A program made the translations under genes and the position numbers. Source: Mesaphorura yosii (taxonomy: Eukaryota; Arthropoda; Collembola; Poduromorpha; Tullbergiidae). From it: DNA of 64,000 bases. The DNA is taken from the NCBI GenBank assembly GCA_009869945.1, contig WIXG01000001.1, positions 62,001 to 126,000 of the forward strand, given 5' to 3'. The number at the start of each line of letters is the position of its first letter. Within the stretch, counting starts at the first letter, position 1. The notes under the pieces are model-generated. The model saw nothing but the letters and a program-made list of their open reading frames with translations. It was not told where the DNA came from and did no database searches. This document shows, one piece after another, positions 21,875 to 34,177 of this stretch.

Positions 21875-23209
21875 ATGTCTGAGCATTCCTTCCTGTGTTA
21901 TTGGAAGTCTTATTTTGACTTGTCCTACTACATCGGGTTCGTGCCTTACAAATTCTCACTAAATCGGGAAACTGGTCAATGGGAAATGCACACAAGCAGA
22001 CTACAAAAGACGTTCGCGTGGGTTTTGTTAACTATCTTCATAAATATACTTCGTGCGAAATATTTCTCCGGTCACAGTAGACCTTTATCCATTATAACGT
22101 TTTACATTATCTTGTTTGAGAATGCACTCCTCCTTTTGTACGTGGCGACGTTTTATTACACAATTTGGTGTAAATCGGACTCAATTCTCACCGTTTTCAA
22201 CTGGATTCAGAATAATTTGGCCAAGGACAAGCTCAAGTATGCACAGTCCCCGTTATATCGAGATGTATTGATTCAGAACTTGGCCAAAACATTGCCCATG
22301 TTATTCGTATTATTTGCCTTTGTCACACAACTCGAGAATGTGCAAAATTTCGACTGGACTCTATTAGAATCATTGGCGCGAGACATATTTCTTCTGAATC
22401 CTGACATCAATATCCCAGCCTTGAACCTTCTTGCCTTCTTCTTCATCGTCTATCTGGACATCTTGCTGTTCTCACTGGATTGCCTCTTCATCATGACAAT
22501 CCTCTTCTACCGACGACTCGTACAACATTTTGTGGAAGAATTCGTGACGCTTAACCCTAACCCAACTTATTGCAACGATGCCGCGTTGAAGACCGTCTTC
22601 TTTGCCTATCAGCGACTCAAATGCGCTGTCATCCTCATCAACAATGCATGTGGATTGATTCATCTCACATTCCTCTATGGTTGTATGCCATTTCTGACCG
22701 AACTCGTCGCTGTGGCCCCCAACTTTCACAAGAAGGGCGTTTTCACGATCGCGAGACTGGTTTCACTGATAACGTACAACACTTTGGGGCTTACCACGCT
22801 CGGAGCGTCACACGCCAAAATCGGAAAATTGTACAACTGGCTGCTTGCAGGCGTAGAGTACGGGAACGGGGATCATGGTGATCAGGTTTCGTCGTCGTCG
22901 CCTAGATTCTTCCACATGCTCATCAACGATCTGCATCAGAACAATGTTTCTTTGAGTGTAAATGGAAAGAGCATCACGTTTGGGTTGTTGGGATCAGTAA
23001 GCCTTCTTCTATCTTAATTCTTGCTCTATAGCTAAGCCATAAGTAGATCATTTTAGTCTAATTCCTAGGCTGTTTTGAAATTGACTTTTTTCGGTTTGCA
23101 GATGATTGGCCTGATCTTGACGTACCTCTTCCTCTTCCTCCAGTTTCAAGATCCAAATGCCGTCAGTATTTTCGAAGAGAAGAATTCAAACACAGGGTTC
23201 GTTTGGTAG
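21875..23209 (+). CDS. gustatory receptor-like 7-TM protein B, about 409 aa, 2 exons
   Basis: Exons 21875-22996 and 23102-23209 give 410 codons including stop. Tandem paralog of the receptor 400 bp upstream, with the same start style (YWKSYFDLSYYIGFVPYKF) and TM7 motif MIGLILTYLFLFLQFQ. It keeps only the intron before TM7; the two internal introns of its neighbour are absent. Start ATG in AAAATGTC context. Family role: taste/odour detection in sensory neurons. Confidence 0.9.
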
Positions 23210-26200
23210 TTGCGTGGAATTTTATCAAGATAAATGATTGTAATCGCGTTAATAATCATGCAAGAGGCGAGCCAGAATGGTAATTGAAATTTTCATACGA
23301 ACGATTTGGTTTGGTCTGGCATTCGTTCAGCGATTAATGAACCAGTCGCCGAGAAGAAAGTACGAACCCAGAATCACAATGCGAACACGCACTCACACTT
23401 GAATACGCAAACTTTGATAGTTAAGTTTTATTAAGCATTCAGAACTTGAAGACACCCATCAGCATACAGCGGCAGCATTATCTTTACCGTCCCTGCCTCT
23501 CATTTTCTGAAAGAGAATGAAAGAGACAGTGGCAAGACATAAAAATGTAATGCGTTGTCGCACCGCACCGGTGAAAGTGTGTCTCCTGCTCGTTGTCTTG
23601 CCGTGCTGTGCTGGAAGATTATGAATATTGAATGGAGCTGTCATGTCGTCGTCGCCGTGTCAGCATGCATGCTGAGTTGAGAAGAAGAATTATGGGGAAA
23701 GTTTTACGAGCACACGAGACAAGAGTGAAAGCAGACAACACTTTGTCTCGACAGAATAGGTTAACTGAAGTCTCTTGAGGGTTGGTGATCAAAAGATTCA
23801 AGATTCAACGGCCTGTGACTTAGGTTGCAGTTCATCACACTTCGATCTGAAAAGATTGTCTTAATTTTGCATTGACTGAATAAACCACGCGTTTTCTAAA
23901 GTGTGTCATCGTTTCCCGTGCTTTGTTCGTTACTCCAAAATGTCAACAGTTTGCATTTCAGAATCTCCTAAATGAAATATTACAGGCGGCAGGCGCTTAA
24001 AAACTGAAGAGGGAAGATGTTCCAATTTCTGAAGCCTCTCTCAGCTTTTATTTTAACCGCTTTCTTCGCCTGCCTACCAGGAATAAAATTCGAAAGTGCA
24101 TTCAAGTTCTCCGGAAGGAATATTTTATGCGTTCTCGTAATGAAATAAATTGTCTACAAAAACAGATAAATATGTGTCAGACACTTTCTAATGCGAACAA
24201 CATACATTATTCGCCTTGTCAAGTTTCAGGGTTTCTTTCCCTTCGTTGCTTTTTTCCATGCAATTTTTCAAAATGTGACGAAAGCTGAACACGCTGAACT
24301 GGCTGAACCCAAAACGACGACGAGTGCTGAATGCGCGCTTTCCGTATTCTAGCGGAGCGGGAAGGATGTCTGCATTTTCTAATATTAAGCTGACAACACT
24401 AAGAAACGCAGAACTGAGTGACAGAGATTCAAACAACCTCGCAGCATGGGTTAATTCCTGCTTCCTACGGAAGGAATTGCATGGAATTTGATACATTCTA
24501 ACTAACCATTTGTCATGCCTGACTTTTGAGACATGCAGTTCCTGCCTTCGCTCGTGCTGACAGAATGACAAAGATCGTTTCACAAATGCAAAAGCAAAAG
24601 GCAGAAAGCCATGCTTGAATGGAAAATTAATTCAACTTTTTCCCTTGTCGCCAAACTTGTGGCCAAGAATTTACCCAAATGTCGGATTTTGGGACGTTGC
24701 TGATACGTGTGAATTTGCGAAATCTCGACTCAAGCTTGGAGAACAGAATTAGGACGCTCAATTTATATTGGTCGCAAGGGAAGACGAAACTACAGAACGA
24801 AAGAGCTTTTCCGTGTAATGTGTATGCTAATTGGAAAAATTTGCACATTTGTCGCGAGTTTTTTTAAAATTAAATTCAAACATTTTTGTATTGCGCACTT
24901 TTACACAACTTTTTGACAGAATGTTTATTGCAAGAGCTCGCGATCTACACAAAATTTTTCGCACACTCGAATTTTAACTGGAGGCTGGGATAATTAAGAC
25001 GGCGACAGTTAGACAACTCGCGAATTCTAATCAGAATTCACAAATTAATGAGTAATCGTGAATCGTTGTTCAAGATTGAGATGCAAGGAAGATTTATAGC
25101 TATTTTAAAGTAGAGCCACAAAAATGGGCGCCGACAATTTTTGCACAAAACAGGAGACCATAAACATTGAGTACAACGCGCTGCTCGGTACGAAACTGGA
25201 GCAATAAGATTGCAGTCTGACCCGATGCCTGAAGTTTACTTTTCCCATTAAACCTTACGACTCCGAGCCGTAATGAGGTTATTACCATTCCTCTGCCTGT
25301 TATTACATTGCAAGAAAGTAATAGACTGGAAAAGAAACAGAATCGCGGTAACAGTTCACCATTTAGCTCAGACGCGCAACGCACAAGCAGTCAGTATCTT
25401 AATCCATGGGACCATGTCACATTTCAGAGTCAAGTCCAGAACAGAGCCAAGCATTGATTGAAAAACTTTGTTTTTATGCCCTCTTGTTTCTGAGTACGTA
25501 TTTTGACTTGACTTTCACTGCCTGCTGGTTTGACCTGACCGTTTCAGCTGCGACGCACCTTGTGCTGAAGGCTACAAATGACAGGATATTTCTTAGAGCT
25601 GCAAACGGTGTGCCATCGACGAGCTCTTCAATTTGCTGTATAATGAAACTACTTACTACAATTTGGCATAGAATTTGGTATTCGTCACACCTCGACTCCC
25701 ATCCAATTAAACATCGATTCGCCTCCTCCATTTGGTTGAGTGCATACGGGCACATCATTGAATTACTTTTTAATATGCATTTTCATGCTCTATCTTTAAT
25801 TTCTTTAATGTACTGTGCATTCGACCCGCAATAAAAACTTATTACACTTCGGCACGTTCGACTGAACACCTTTGATGTTTATTACCTTATTTAAATAGCA
25901 AATAGCTTTTTTGCTCTCGTAATAACCTGGAAGCTTTTTAATTCCGTCTGCATGGAAAATACATTAATGAATTGAAAAACGCAACTGTAATGAATCTTCT
26001 CCGGCTTCAACGGTGAGATTTTTTACTTCCTGATGAAAGTTGTGAAATACTTTCTCCACACCGCACTGATTCTGCTATGGAGCTACGGCTGTAGTAGTCT
26101 TGTCTGACGGCCGTTAAAGGCCTTTCCTTTGCGATCTAGCTCTCTCGTCTGCAATTGTTAACATTTTTTGTCCGTATTTCTATTTCTTGGCTTGAAACTG

Positions 26201-27163
26201 CGATTATTCTTCTCATTATTTCATATTTCACTGCCAACAGTCGGCAGTCGGTCGCTTCGACGGTGCCTTGGCTGCCATTCTTTCATTTCCAGCGCTTGGA
26301 TTCTGTGCGAGGAATTTAATCCGTGTCCAAGACAAGTATCAAAACCATTCCCAACGGAATACAGCATCGCCACGAGTAACAAGATGGCACATTTCATGTT
26401 ATCATTGCGAGATTTTTTTTGTCAGTAGAGCAACGTCTGGCACTAATCTTCTGTGAGTCGTGGCGACATTATGTTTCTGGTCATACCAGACGCTGGCTTA
26501 GTTGGCTTTAAACTGCTCTGAAAAGGAGCAGCTTCTGCTGCGGAATGTGACATTTCCTTTTTCCTGTAATAAAAAGTATGGCATGGTTTTGACAAGCGGA
26601 CCGTGTAAGTAAGCAGGCACGAACCAAAACCAGGATTCACTTTGGCGTGGCAAAGGAGATCAAGAATAAAGCCTGCCTGATTCGGAACTGAATAGTCTTT
26701 ATGTTCGATTCAATTAGTATTGGGTCCATTGACGTGAGACGAGGCGAGAATCAAATTGAAGCTAAGCCGTGTTGTAGGATTGCAGCACAATTCCCGTGCC
26801 TTCGACGATTGCCAGTTTAATGTACTGGAAAATTTGATGTGTCGTAAAAATCCATAAATACCTGCCTCACAAAATTTCGGTCTCTTGAGTCTTGTTGGCT
26901 GTAATGCATTTTAATGAGTGTACGTGAAGATGATACGTAAAATTGGTTTATTCGATTCGATTTTCTAAGAAATACATACACTAACAAGAAAATATAAAAC
27001 GTTCTTTCTCTAAGCAAGAGTCTAGACTTAATTTCCTGCTGCTCCTCGCCATTCTCAAATTCTCACTCCCGTCCATTGCTTGGGCTCTAAACTGATTGTC
27101 CCACTGTGAGCTTCTGCATTGACAAATCGAGCCCATCTCCATAACCATAGTCGCTCTGTACTG
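23210..27163. other. about 4 kb without a supported gene
   Basis: AT-rich sequence. Open frames here (longest about 140 codons at 25406-25834) have no domain, no splice partners and unlikely composition. It should contain the 3' end of the receptor gene and the 3' UTR of the dipeptidase gene at the right end. Confidence 0.45.
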
Positions 27164-30100
27164 TCAAGGCGCCCCACGCGAGCTGCACGTGGTTGGATGC
27201 CCCGCGAGTTCGCTTCTCGGAATCCATTCTTCAATTGGTCCGACACCGGCCTGGCTCCATTCATCACGTACCTGAATTGCCAAGAAGAAAAAACTGCGAT
27301 TATACTTGCTACTTGCAGTTGTGCTCGTACTTGAGAAGATTTTCTCTCCAAGCAATGTCAGGAATTGCTTTTTGCTGGAGAAAAATGAAAAACTTGAAAA
27401 ATGAATGAATAACGCTGAGGACATGGTTTATGATGTTGGTTTCCGCTTGGGTGATATCTTTTGATTCAGATTCTGGGTCTGGGCGAGTAATGTGACTCCA
27501 AGACATGAACATTTCTCTGCATCCCACACTGCACGGGATCTTCCGCTCCGCTTTTCTCTGCATTCTGCGGTTCTCGATTCAATTCTCAATTTTTGTAATA
27601 TTGAGAAAGTGCATTTCCACTACGCTCACGGTTCACGCGGTCACGCGCGACGATCTCGCACTTTACATATTTGCATTTCAAGTCGCTGGAATCAGGCTGT
27701 TAACCAAGCCGTCTTCAGAGATTTTGTAACGTCCGAAGAAGAACGCCATGATAAATCATTGACGCCTAACTCGATTAAAGCAAATGCACCAACTAAATAA
27801 CTTCACGAGAGAGTGATCCTACAGCGCATTTGTAATTTGCATTAAATTCTCGTGGGATGAAGTGATAAATTCATAGCCGTTAAAAGATTCGTCTTTGACT
27901 CAAACCAGCGAAAGACATACAATAGTTAAAGAGAATTCTCGGTATGCTTACAGTCTCAACTGTTCGGAACACTCGGAGGAAATTGAGTCCAATCAGTTTC
28001 TTCAGATCCAGTTCAGTCCATCCGTCGCGATTGTACAGTGCTTCAATCAAATCCGGGTACTTGGAGACGTCTTCCAGTCCTGAAGGCACACTGCAAGCAA
28101 ACGTACGATCAAAATCGAAACGAAGCAGTAAAATGTAAACTTGTGCGAAGTGCGATCGATTTCTACTGTACGCGACTCAAACAATGTCCAGTGGACAAAT
28201 ACTAGACGTAATAACGGCCATTACACAAGTGCGGTGGATTTTGGTGAATGTTGACTTCCTCATGGCCAGGAAATCGCTTCGCTCCATCATAAACTTGAAT
28301 TTATTTTGTATTCTCTCTTCGGAAAAAAACATAAACTTTCTTCAGTGTGAGAAATCCTGAGAGCTTTTGTAGCTTTAGCTCGCAGCTGCAGCAGCCTGCT
28401 TCTACATAATTTAACGCCTGATAAGAAACAGCGCCTCGTACTTCTGTACACATTTTTATTTCCATTTCATTACCATTTCCATTGCACTACGCGGCAGAAA
28501 GAGTCAAGCCAGACCAAGTTATCCAGGCCAGTTTCGATAAGCACAATGCGTTACACTATTGTTCCTACTATTCTCATGACTTAAATTGTCCTGCTTGCGT
28601 ACGGTTCCCGCTGCATTATTATATGATTATTGCATTATAAAAACGACACCGTAAAAGAGAAAAAACATGTTTGGAAAATTTTATGAGCCACCCCGAGGAA
28701 AGTGTCGCTTAAGTAAATTATGAACGGAGAAAAGCCCGTCTCGTACTCTCGAAAGCGTCCGTCGTGTGAGTCGCGTTCATTCATTTGAATACGCGATGCG
28801 AAATGCTGTGCGGCAAAGTGTTAAGGAGAATGGACTTACAAATTTATTCCGTCGTATCCAGCACCAATTCCAACGTGATCTACACCTGCAACTTGGCGTA
28901 CATGCTCGATGTGAGCTGAAAGGCGTGCATAAGACAAGTGAGAAATGAGTCGACACATTTACATTCGCATTTAAAGCCAGTGAGTGAACAGTGAAGTGAG
29001 CCAGTGCTTTTGTTCTCTGATACTTGATTTGAATACGAAATTTGATACCTACTTTCGACTTTCTAGTGGCTTACTGCCTTACTTCAGCGCTCGCTTGCGC
29101 CACTGAACGTTGGCTCGTCTGTACTTACCAATAACGTCGTCCATTGTCGCGGTCTCATTACAGGCAATGAACACATTATAAAAGCTAACCATGACCAGGC
29201 CACCATTTGCGGTCTAGATCAGAGCCACGATTAATAAAAGTTGGAAATAAACTACACATTTCACGTACCACAAGCTTCATGATGTCGTCAGGCACGTTTC
29301 TTGAGTGGTTGCACAGTGACGAGGCGGCCGAATGTGAAAATATGACAGGAGCTCTTGAGACGGCAAGCGCGTCACTCATCGAATGGGCGGAAACGTGTGC
29401 CAAGTCCACAATGAGCCCGAGCCGATTGCATTCAAGTACCACCAACTGGAAGAAAAGGTCAAGAATTCAAGCCTTGTCTTAATTGTACTACCACCGCCAA
29501 CAAACCTTGCCAAATTCCGTCAGTCCTCCTCGATCAGGAAAATAATGGTCGGACGATGCTGAATCTGACCTGAAAACCGAGCAGCAGTCACTACCACGTG
29601 TTAAAGCAATTAATCACGGCTAAGCCTAAAAAACTCACCAAGGAGTGTTGCAATTGTGAGTGAGCGTCAGTGACCTTGCACCAAGATCATAAAGAATTCG
29701 TAGCACTGCCAAACTATTGCCGATCGCGTGGCCACCTTCTACGGCTATGAGACTTCCTATCTTGTTCCCTGAATGAGCAGTTTTAATATCTGCAAACGGA
29801 AAAATGAGAGGTTTAATATTTTACGGGATTCTTTTACCACGCGTTTGCTTCAGGTCACAGATTTCTTTCCTTGAGTTAACTCCGGCTTAATACCCAATTA
29901 TTTTATCAATTTATCATATCAATACCAAACTGTTATCAAGGATCTTGACATATGGTTTATCCCTTCAGGGAGATTATTTTACAATTCATTACTGTCACAG
30001 TTTGGTTTCAATTATTTCTTTCACCAAATGATAAAATCTCAGAAAAATGATTCTGTTGAAGCCCTCCACAATTTATTTGGTTTCAAGCTTAGAGATCTGC

Positions 30101-33100
30101 TCTTCAAGAAACTCACCCTTGATGGATCGGACGAGGGCCATTGAGTTTTGGTACTTGTCAACCAACCGCTTTATTACATCAATTTGCTCCATAGCTATTT
30201 GGACTGCATCCAAATGTTGTGCTGAGCAGGGAATGTACGCAGACCACAACTGGAGGCCGTTGACGGTTGATTAGTGTTGACGAATCGCGAACCAGAGAAA
30301 AGTAAAGAAACATAAATGAAAGAAAATACATTAATTTGTTAGCTGTCATCTTAGATTAGGGTCTTTCATGGAAAAAAATCGACAATTTTTGCCAAATCAT
30401 AGCCAAATGGGCAATAATAAGCGATCAGCACAATCAGGAGTAGGACACAAACGCAAAAGTTGTTGAACTTTCTCGAGGCATGTTATACAAGTGCACGAGC
30501 GTACCTGTGCTCCCACTCGACCTTCTCGCAGTCTTTTGAGATCCGTGTGTGACCACGCACTTCCAGCAAATGGTTCGTACTGAAATCGTAAACAGAGATG
30601 AAGTCAAGTTGTCAAGTTGTCAACTTTCTTCTATTCTACACGCATCGCATGGAGAAAGTGGCAGAAAAACTTTCGTAGAAGCTGAGAAGAATGGAAAGTC
30701 GATACACTGACACAGCGTCAGACATTTGCAGAAATTCGAAATTCGGTCCGTAATAGTAACGGTTACAGTAATAGGCCGCTGTCTGTCTACCATGTCTCAT
30801 GCGTAAGGCTGGGAGAAGAATCACCATCACAAACCTGTCTGAGATCCTTGTCAAACTTGATTTCCAAAAGTTGATTTTGCAGAAACTTTCTCAGATTCCA
30901 GGCCAGATCATTATGGCTGCGTGTGGGGAGAAAGAGAAAGAACGAATCGAGCTGTGAGCCGTGAAACTTTGCAGTCTTGTTATGGTATGATACAACAACG
31001 CACGTCGCACGTCCGTACTCGGTACGCATTACTTCCGCGTCTCGCTTTCGGTATGCTACGGCCATCCTCTGCTGCCGCCTAAATTCTTCGTCAAGAATTC
31101 AAGAATGTGGAAACGTTTTGAGCAGAGCGGCTGAGACAAAATGCTCGTGAAATATTTACATATTCATGCGTGTAAAATCAAGCGAGTGTTTTGGTCTGGA
31201 ACGCTAAATTAGGGCTCGGGTTGGAAAGTGCGTGAAAAATTTAAAAGTTTTTAGGCTGCGGTAATTTCGTCAGCCACAGACCACCACAGACGCAGCAGGC
31301 GGCTTGGGAAAAGTTTGCGCTGGAATGCGAGCACCGAGTAGCTTTAAATCATAAGTTGAAGTGCGTACGTTCAAGAAAGTTCACAGACTTTCACAAAATC
31401 AATACAGAAACGCAGAGAAATAACTCACCCATCGATAAGTGGCACTTCTGAGAGTAATTTACGCACAGTCTCATGCTTCCAGCCGCCGTGAGACTCCTTC
31501 TTCGAGTGAGTTTGCAGCTGCAGTGCGATCGGGACACCGACTCCGACGCCGAGTGCAGCAGCCACAATCAGAAATCCACAAACAACACAGATTTGGCGCA
31601 CGTCCAACTCAAACCCTGCAATGCAACGCAATAATCATATTTCATTATGTAACAATGGAGCACAAGAGAGCAGAAACATTTATACGAAATTAAATTACTA
31701 TGAATTTGAATACAAAAATACGAATACGAGTCGCGAATATTTGGCACAAAGAACTGAATCTCAGGATAAATAAGCGGCTGTACACATGCTTTTATGTAAT
31801 TTGCATTCGAAAGGGTACGAAATTGATTAATAATCCCCAAAATTAACCAAACCCACAAATTTTCTGCCAGCCATTGACTATTAGGAACTTACCAGCACAA
31901 AAACCCGTTCGCTTCGGGACTGGAGGGGAACCGCTTTTGTCCGTGCTGATCGTCGAGAATGTGCTCGTGGTGGAGGAGGGCGAAAATTGGAGAAAGTGAT
32001 GCGGATGTCCCTTGCCGCCTTGGCCTGTATGTGGTGGAAGGTGGACGCTCGACCCAGACTGGGAGTCAGGAATGAAGGACGAGGTATCCGGAACCAAGAT
32101 AATTCGCGAATTATGTGCGTAAGATTTGTTCGTTCCTTGAGGCAAGGGAATTCCCTTCGGAGCGGGCGCAGGAATGTTACGTGCCTGAACCACCGGATTC
32201 TGTAAAGGAGAAAAGATGGTTTCATGGATTAAATACTCGGCTTGGCTTGAGAAACCGCAAATCAAGAAAGATTATGATCGAAACTTAATTACAAGAAAGT
32301 TCTTGTGGTTAACTCCAAAGTAAAGTTCGGAATCCGAAAGCGAATCCCACAACTCATGGCCGATAGCCTCTCATAATATCATGGTAAACCATGAGCAAAA
32401 GCAGCACATCTTAAGTATAAGCGATTAAAGTTTTTTTTTAAAAATCGGTCGGACGAAAATGTAACATTTTGGTCTGTGTACACCGCCATTATTGGTCGTC
32501 TAAACAAATTACGAAAGGGCATGGCCAGGGTTAATGCCAAAATTGATTTTAAAAAATCAGTCCTATGAAAACTTGTGAAACCGTGTTCTATAATTTTCCG
32601 TAGTCCTCCATGTAAAAAACATGTAGTAGGCCACAGTAGAGTCAGTGTGAACTTCTCATTCCTACTTTGTTCTTCAGCGTTTGTCCCCTACCATCCCGGT
32701 TGACATGTTTGCTCTATTTCTCTCTCAACCTCCTTACATCTGCCCTTGGGTCATGGGTCTATATCTGCTTCCCTATGTTTCGCCAATTGAAGCAAGTGTG
32801 TTGCAAAATTATATCTTGGAAAATTATCCCATAAAAAGTACTTTAAAAAAGGCAACTTGTCAAGTGCCGCAAGCAGGTTGCTTCGCCCACTGCCATCCCG
32901 CCATTGGTGGCTATTAGAACTTCCATTTGTAAATTGGAAAATCGAGAAATCTCAATTTAAGGCATATTCTCCAGAGTTATGTCTGTTGAACTTAGGAAAT
33001 ATCTCAAATGAGTTGCCGCAATCGCTGCGACCTATTCCTTATGTGTTCAATACGTGCTCCACAAATGTGCTGCAATTTCAACAATACCACCTTTGATTTG

Positions 33101-34177
33101 GCGTTTCAAAAATGGCTCCGTGCTAGCTGTCACCGCTGCATGGAAATAACATCAAGCTCGATAATCAGCACAAATTAATCTGAATTTGTGCAGCAAGTGC
33201 AAATCAAGTTTAAAAAATAAACCGTGACACACACGGACAGACAGGGAATTGTGATTGCATAAGCACATAAGATATACTAATAAAGTGTAACTTACAACCG
33301 CACTGGCACTCGTATTCCAAGATGAGCCATACTCCGAGCAACCAAAAGGTAACGGTAGTTGTTGATGATGTTCTTCTGTCGGCGGAGATGTCAGAGTTGA
33401 CGTGTCTCCACTCGTGAGGCTGGACTCAGGTTCATTAGCCGGAATAATCAAATCAAGCTCGGCTTCCCACTGTCTCTGTCTCTCTTGTCTTGTCGCTTGT
33501 TCCTTCGTTAGTATTGGTTTGGACGTTGAGGTTGACGTGCAATTATCTGGAGTTAAAGTCGATGTTCGAAGCGTTCGAAAGGTTGAGCAGATTTTTCTAG
33601 CTGTCTTCAAATTGAAATGGGAAATGGCAGATTCAGAAGCAGCAGGACGACTTTCTAAGGTCCGTGCGTTTAATATCACCGGATTTGTAGTGCCATAGCC
33701 AGAGGCATACCTACAATCATCATCGACCCCGGATGACAAACGCTCTGCATGATTCTGATACCCGCCGCCTGTGCTTGTAGTAGTTTTCGCATTAATTTCA
33801 ACTTGAGCAGCACCTTTGACGACACAACTGCTAAACTTTGTATCACAGTGAAAGTCAGTCGCAGAGTAATGGCCGCCTGAAGATGATCGGCCTTCCACGA
33901 CGGTTGTCTCACTTTCGCTGGCCCCGCTGCCACTACCATTGCCATTGCCATTAGGAATCTGACAGTCGTCGAATAAACATTTGTCACTAAACTCAACTCG
34001 CCTTTTCCCCGTGTCCGTGTCGCACTTCTTGAGAATAGCACAAGCACTGTACCTGCATTTATCAGCTGCATCATCAGCGAAAGAAGTTTCACAAGATTTA
34101 TCTTGAGTGTCTGTGCGTTGATGAGGCTGACTTGTTCCATGATCCGGGAATGCAGCGGTCTGACCAAACCGCGACAT
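27164..34177 (-). CDS. membrane dipeptidase (peptidase M19, DPEP-like) with long cytoplasmic N-terminus, 13 exons, about 821 aa
   Basis: Exons: 33296-34177, 31893-32199, 31429-31615, 30835-30916, 30505-30579, 30117-30249, 29639-29789, 29506-29569, 29269-29445, 29129-29213, 28840-28915, 27952-28090, 27164-27271; every phase matches. The first ~396 residues are Ser/Thr/Gly-rich and disordered. Then one membrane segment ([20 protein letters not shown]) and the M19 domain. Zinc-ligand blocks are present: [33 protein letters not shown]; also [10 protein letters not shown] and RNVPDDI. The segment that reads G(S/G)DFDG in classic dipeptidases is GAGYDG here, so the first Asp is Gly. Vertebrate DPEPs (about 410 aa) use a signal peptide and GPI anchor; this one looks like a type II membrane protein. 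Known family activity: hydrolysis of dipeptides and cysteinyl leukotrienes. Activity here is uncertain. Confidence 0.92.

Noticed and set aside
25406-25834. 142-codon open frame on + strand
   Set aside because: Composition and lack of any recognisable motif; overlaps another long frame on the opposite strand. Not supported as a gene.
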